Assembly (NCBI GenBank): GCA_013695715.1
Contig: JACCZZ010000142.1
Span: 1-7,975 of the forward strand
Reading direction: 5' to 3'
Origin: Chitinophagales bacterium
Lineage (GTDB): Bacteria > Bacteroidota > Bacteroidia > Chitinophagales > UBA10324
DNA length: 7,975 nucleotides
Positions within the stretch are counted from its first letter, which is position 1. Every line of letters starts with the position of its first letter. Shown in pieces: positions 4,902 to 7,975 of this stretch. The notes beneath the pieces are model-generated. The model saw only the letters and a program-made list of their open reading frames with translations, was not told the origin of the DNA and did no database searches. The translations under genes and the position numbers were made by a program.

Positions 4902-7040
4902 TTACTTTTTTATCAGAACGTTAGTAGTTGAAGCTACACTAAGAATTCCATCAGATTTTGCATCGGCCGTAGGGCCCATTAAGGTCATCTTTTTGATTTC
5001 TGTTTTTTCTTTAAGATAATCATATATCTGTTCCTGTGAGCGAAAAGGTGGGTTCTGATCTTTTTTATAACTGTTTTGCTGCTCATCATCCATTATTCGT
5101 GCCTTTACGTTATCACGGAACTGAATATTAAAATAATCAAGTAGTTCCCTTTTAATTCCCTGGTCAAATACCGGAAAAGCCATCTCCACACGACTATTCA
5201 GGTTGCGAATCATCCAATCCGCAGATGTAAGATAAACCAACTCATCTCCATCATTTTTGAATATTAGCAATCTTGAATGCTCCAGGAATTTATCAACAAT
5301 ACTTATGATCTCAATATTTTCTCTCACTTCATCTGATAAGGACCCCATGGTACAAGTGCTACGTACTATCATCCGCACTTTTACTCCTGCTTTAGCAGCT
5401 TCAGCAACTTTTTGAAGCATGTCATGATCTGCCACATTGTTAAGTTTTATGTCAATGCCCGCAGCTTTACCTTGGGCAGCAAAGTCAATTTCTTTGTTAA
5501 TCAGCTTCTCAAGTCGTTTTCTCATTTGAGTGGGAGACATGATGAGGTGCTTATAATCCGGAACTTTATAAGTATTTACAAAGAATTCAAACATAAGCTG
5601 CAATTCTTCAGTAATCTGCCTGTCTGCAGTAAACAAGCTGTGATCGGCATATATCTTCGATGTTGTCTCATTATAATTGCCCGTTGATATGTTTGCATAT
5701 TGAAAGATCTCCCCTTTCTCCTTTCTGGAGATTAAGCATACTTTGCTGTGCACTTTCAACCCCTGAATTCCGAAGATTACCTGAGCACCCTCGTCACGCA
5801 TACGATCACTCCAAAAAATGTTGTGCTCTTCATCAAACCTTGCCTGAAGTTCCACCACAACCAAAACTTTCTTACCATTTCGCACTGCATTAATCAATGC
5901 ATTTGCAACCTTGGAGTTTTTTGCCAGCCTATAGAGTGTAATCTTAATCTCTGTCACCTTCGGATCAATGGCGGCCTCCCGCAAAAAATCAATAAAGGCA
6001 TCAAAAGAGTGGTATGGGTAGTGGAGCAGCACATCCTTAGTTTTTATTACCTGAAAGATGCTCTGGTTCTGCTTTAAATTAGGATGCAGCAAGCGTTCTT
6101 GCCGTGGATACAATAAATGTGTGTTTCCAAGGGAAGGGAAATTCATAAAGTCTTTAAAGTTGTGGTAGCGTGCACCAGCAACCAGGTTATCGTCCCCTTT
6201 CTTCATGTGCATGCGCTTTAAAAAATAATCGAGCATCTCTGAATCTATGGCAGCATCATATATCAGCCTTACAGGCTTTCCTTTTTTTCTTTGCTTTATC
6301 CCTTTTTCAATCTTCTCCATTACACTTTGATTGAAATCTTCCAGCAGATCAAGCTCAGCATCACGGGTCAGCTTAACCATGCTTGCTTTATACGTGTCAT
6401 GTGGAAAAATATAGAAGACATCATCAAGGCAATAGCGTATCACATCATCGAGCAGGATTACAAAATTTTTAATACCCTCATTTGGCAATACAAGAAACCT
6501 TGAAACATTGTCGGTTGGGATTTCTATCAATGAATATTTAGGCTTGTTGCCACCTGTGCTGTCGGAAAGCAAAACTCCTAAATAGATGGAATGATCACGC
6601 AGGTAAGGAAATTCCTCAATTGCATCTACCATAATTGGCACCAGCACAGCCCTTACTTCATTATGGAAATAATTTCTGACAAAAGCTCCCTGAGCAGGTG
6701 TAAGATCTGATTCGTTCAGAATAAAGATATTCTCCTGCTCCAGTTCTTGCAGAAGCTGCTGATATATAAAGTTGAATTTATTCTGAAGTGTTATTACACG
6801 TTCGAAGATTTGTGCAAGTATTTTCTTTGGTGATTCACCAATGGTTTTTTTTGCCTTTTTCCCCAATGATACCATACGCTTAAGTGTTGCCACCCGTACC
6901 CTGAAGAATTCATCGAGGTTTGAAGAAAAAATACCTAAAAAACGAAGACGCTCCAGCAATGGAACTGTTGGATCCTGAGCTTCCTGCAACACGCGCTCAT
7001 TGAAAGATAACCAACTGATTTCACGGTTTATAAATCGCAC
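4902..7040 (-). CDS. ppk1: Polyphosphate kinase 1
   Basis: The 712-residue protein is a full-length PPK1, which reversibly transfers the terminal phosphate of ATP to polyphosphate. The N-terminal domain begins FINREISWLSFNERVLQEA (3-21) and SSNLDEFFRVRVA (39-51). The head domain follows, then two phospholipase D-like catalytic domains. The expected autophosphorylated histidine is His431 in KVHSKVCLISRKEKGE, followed by YANISTGNYNETTSKIYADHSLFTAD (448-473). The second active-site histidine is His588 in FLEHSR, followed by VYLTSADWMIRNLNSRVE (602-619). All key motifs are intact. The C-terminal tail from about 682 (KKMTLMGPTADAKSDG to the end) looks poorly conserved. The start is GTG at 7040-7038; in-frame TAG at 7058-7056 leaves no upstream ATG, and FINREISW fixes the start. 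No exopolyphosphatase gene is adjacent; it converges on the cupredoxin gene and diverges from the PH-like gene. Confidence 0.97.
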   Translation of the reverse strand: MRFINREISWLSFNERVLQEAQDPTVPLLERLRFLGIFSSNLDEFFRVRVATLKRMVSLGKKAKKTIGESPKKILAQIFERVITLQNKFNFIYQQLLQELEQENIFILNESDLTPAQGAFVRNYFHNEVRAVLVPIMVDAIEEFPYLRDHSIYLGVLLSDSTGGNKPKYSLIEIPTDNVSRFLVLPNEGIKNFVILLDDVIRYCLDDVFYIFPHDTYKASMVKLTRDAELDLLEDFNQSVMEKIEKGIKQRKKGKPVRLIYDAAIDSEMLDYFLKRMHMKKGDDNLVAGARYHNFKDFMNFPSLGNTHLLYPRQERLLHPNLKQNQSIFQVIKTKDVLLHYPYHSFDAFIDFLREAAIDPKVTEIKITLYRLAKNSKVANALINAVRNGKKVLVVVELQARFDEEHNIFWSDRMRDEGAQVIFGIQGLKVHSKVCLISRKEKGEIFQYANISTGNYNETTSKIYADHSLFTADRQITEELQLMFEFFVNTYKVPDYKHLIMSPTQMRKRLEKLINKEIDFAAQGKAAGIDIKLNNVADHDMLQKVAEAAKAGVKVRMIVRSTCTMGSLSDEVRENIEIISIVDKFLEHSRLLIFKNDGDELVYLTSADWMIRNLNSRVEMAFPVFDQGIKRELLDYFNIQFRDNVKARIMDDEQQNSYKKDQNPPFRSQEQIYDYLKEKTEIKKMTLMGPTADAKSDGILSVASTTNVLIKK

Positions 7041-7104
7041 AATAAAATTTTTAAACTAACTTACTTATTGGTTCAGCCATCAAGCAATTACCAGGAACCG
7101 AACA

Positions 7105-7128
7105 CCGGAGGCGTAAAAATTCCGGAGG
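7105..7128. repeat. Short direct repeat CCGGAGG in the ppk1 upstream region
   Basis: CCGGAGG occurs at 7105-7111 and again at 7122-7128, a period of 17 bases. Overlapping this, CCGGA (7105-7109) and TCCGG (7121-7125) are inverted and could form a 5-bp hairpin. A flanking pair GGTTC (7070-7074) and GAACC (7095-7099) can also pair. It stands out as G/C-rich in an A/T-rich intergenic region. It may be leader RNA structure or an operator; function unknown. Confidence 0.4.
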
Positions 7129-7138
7129 AATAGAAGCG

Positions 7139-7166
7139 CAAAGTAGGAACATCCTTTTAACTTCAA
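7139..7166 (-). promoter_or_regulatory. Possible ppk1 promoter
   Basis: On the minus strand TTG (7166-7164) is followed after 18 bases by TACTTTG (7145-7139). This resembles the Bacteroidota -33/-7 pair but has one base fewer than TAnnTTTG in the -7 box. If used, it would give a ppk1 leader of roughly 90 nt that contains the CCGGAGG repeats listed separately. Tentative. Confidence 0.35.
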
Positions 7167-7240
7167 GGTTAATTTTTAACATTGTGGTAGCGATTGCTTT
7201 ACTTTTAATTCATCTGCAGTAAGCAAAGTGCGGCAGCGGA

Positions 7241-7846
7241 ATGGTTGTTATGGATTACAAATTTTTATTCGAAAAATATCTAAAAGACCAGGAACAAATT
7301 CTATGGTCGGGTCAGCCGAAGCTTGGCATTCAGCTCAGGGATGCTGATATGATTCTGATACCAATGAGTATCATCGTGATCGGCTTTGCAATTATCCTGA
7401 ATTATATTTTATTTTATTATGAAGCATCATTTACCTTTAGAATATTGGGTATTCTTCTGGCCGTTGGTGGCCTTTACATGGGCATTCTCCGATTCTTCAC
7501 CGATGCCACCAAGCGCGCTCAAACCTTTTATTGCATCACATCCAAGAGAGTCATCATACTTAAGGGCAAAAAGAAATCTATTAAAACCCTCCCGTTAAAA
7601 AATATAGATCGAATGGATATAACCCATGAAAAAGATGGCTCAGGCTTTATCATCTTTGGAACATCTAACCCGTTGTATCCTTGGCTGCTCGGCGGATTTT
7701 ATTTCAGCCAGGATGATGTGCCGGGCCTGGAATTGTTGCCGGATGTGCATCTTGTCTACAATTTAATAATGAGTCAGATCAGGGTAGCCATAACGCCCTC
7801 ATTAGTTGCTGAGATTAGGAAAGAGGATAAAGGGGGATTGAACTAA
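7241..7846 (+). CDS. Two-helix membrane protein resembling bacterial PH-domain proteins
   Basis: This protein of 201 residues starts at ATG 7241, or 198 from ATG 7250, which gives the more usual MDYKFLFEKYL. A cytoplasmic N terminus with EQILWSGQPKLGIQLRDAD (18-36) is followed by two membrane helices (about 37-59 and 66-86). A C-terminal domain begins TFYCITSKRVIILKGKKKSIKTLPLKNID (95-123). The WSGQP motif before a helix pair, and the 'hydrophobic-T-x-x-R-V-I-I' strand followed by a basic turn and a short helix-like LKNI, are the pattern of the bacterial PH (bPH) and YdbS-like superfamily. Function is not established for most members. The assignment is from pattern memory only and is moderate. 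It is divergent from ppk1 with 200 bp between the starts. It has no signal peptide, and no gene follows it within the window. Confidence 0.75.
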   Translation: MVVMDYKFLFEKYLKDQEQILWSGQPKLGIQLRDADMILIPMSIIVIGFAIILNYILFYYEASFTFRILGILLAVGGLYMGILRFFTDATKRAQTFYCITSKRVIILKGKKKSIKTLPLKNIDRMDITHEKDGSGFIIFGTSNPLYPWLLGGFYFSQDDVPGLELLPDVHLVYNLIMSQIRVAITPSLVAEIRKEDKGGLN

Positions 7847-7878
7847 TGAGAACCTACTGCAATTCTCCTAATTTTAAA

Positions 7879-7899
7879 TCCTGATTTTTTTCATCGGGA
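7879..7899 (+). other. Hairpin downstream of the PH-like gene, possible transcript end
   Basis: TCCTGAT and ATCGGGA can pair (7 bp, one T-G wobble) around the seven-base loop TTTTTTC, 32 bp after the stop codon. The T-run is in the loop and not after the stem, so it is not a canonical intrinsic terminator. The rest of 7847-7975 is A/T-rich with no open frame I can support. Confidence 0.2.
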
Positions 7900-7975
7900 A
7901 TGAAGCAATCTGTATGATAATCAGAACTTTAGTCTAAGCCTAGCGAATTTATAAAATGTTTATTATATTTTGTAT

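Noticed and set aside
5412..6503. Several plus-strand open frames of 70-109 codons inside ppk1
   Set aside because: All are antisense to conserved PPK1 coding sequence and look like random Cys/His/Leu-rich shadow translations.
7182..7207. Promoter for the PH-like gene (TTG then TACTTTTA)
   Set aside because: The -7 box lacks the final G and the spacer is about 15 bases, shorter than usual.

Overview
The window reads as a chromosomal segment of a Bacteroidota bacterium, probably near the Chitinophagia/Sphingobacteriia. The reasons are AT-leaning base composition, gene starts without clear Shine-Dalgarno sequences, a good Bacteroidota-type promoter (TAnnTTTG with a -33 element) in front of etfB, and gene content typical of the phylum (ETF genes followed by a bifunctional-nuclease gene, a lipoprotein cupredoxin, polyphosphate kinase 1). 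This placement is inferred, because no rRNA or marker phylogeny is possible here.

Layout. 1-224 (minus) is the N-terminal part of a TerC-family membrane protein cut by the window edge. 225-455 is a divergent intergenic region with no gene I can support. 456-860 (plus) is a DCC-family thiol-disulfide protein whose catalytic CxxC lies upstream of the first in-frame ATG, so a non-ATG (probably CTG) start is proposed. 869-3290 (minus) is a compact cluster transcribed etfB, etfA, then a bifunctional nuclease gene with a C-terminal UVR motif, driven by a recognisable promoter at 3346-3374. 3379-3702 (plus) is a small TPR protein reading away from etfB. 3811-4212 (minus) is an unrecognised secreted protein. 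4321-4869 (plus) is an azurin-like copper lipoprotein with all four type 1 copper ligands. 4902-7040 (minus) is ppk1 with a GTG start. 7241-7846 (plus) is a two-helix membrane protein resembling bacterial PH-domain proteins. 7847-7975 holds no gene.

How the genes relate. Only etfB-etfA-nuclease is clearly an operon: the ETF heterodimer carries electrons from flavin dehydrogenases, such as acyl-CoA dehydrogenases, toward the quinone pool. The other genes alternate in strand and are probably single transcription units. They cover energy and phosphate storage (ppk1), periplasmic or surface electron transfer (cupredoxin), thiol redox (DCC protein) and envelope functions (TerC and PH-like proteins). 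I see no mobile element, CRISPR array, tRNA, rRNA or phage signature. This is ordinary core-genome sequence, and I do not find a new multi-gene system in it. The points most worth checking are the DCC start codon, the etfB/TPR promoter overlap, the ETF-nuclease linkage, and the possibly structured ppk1 leader.
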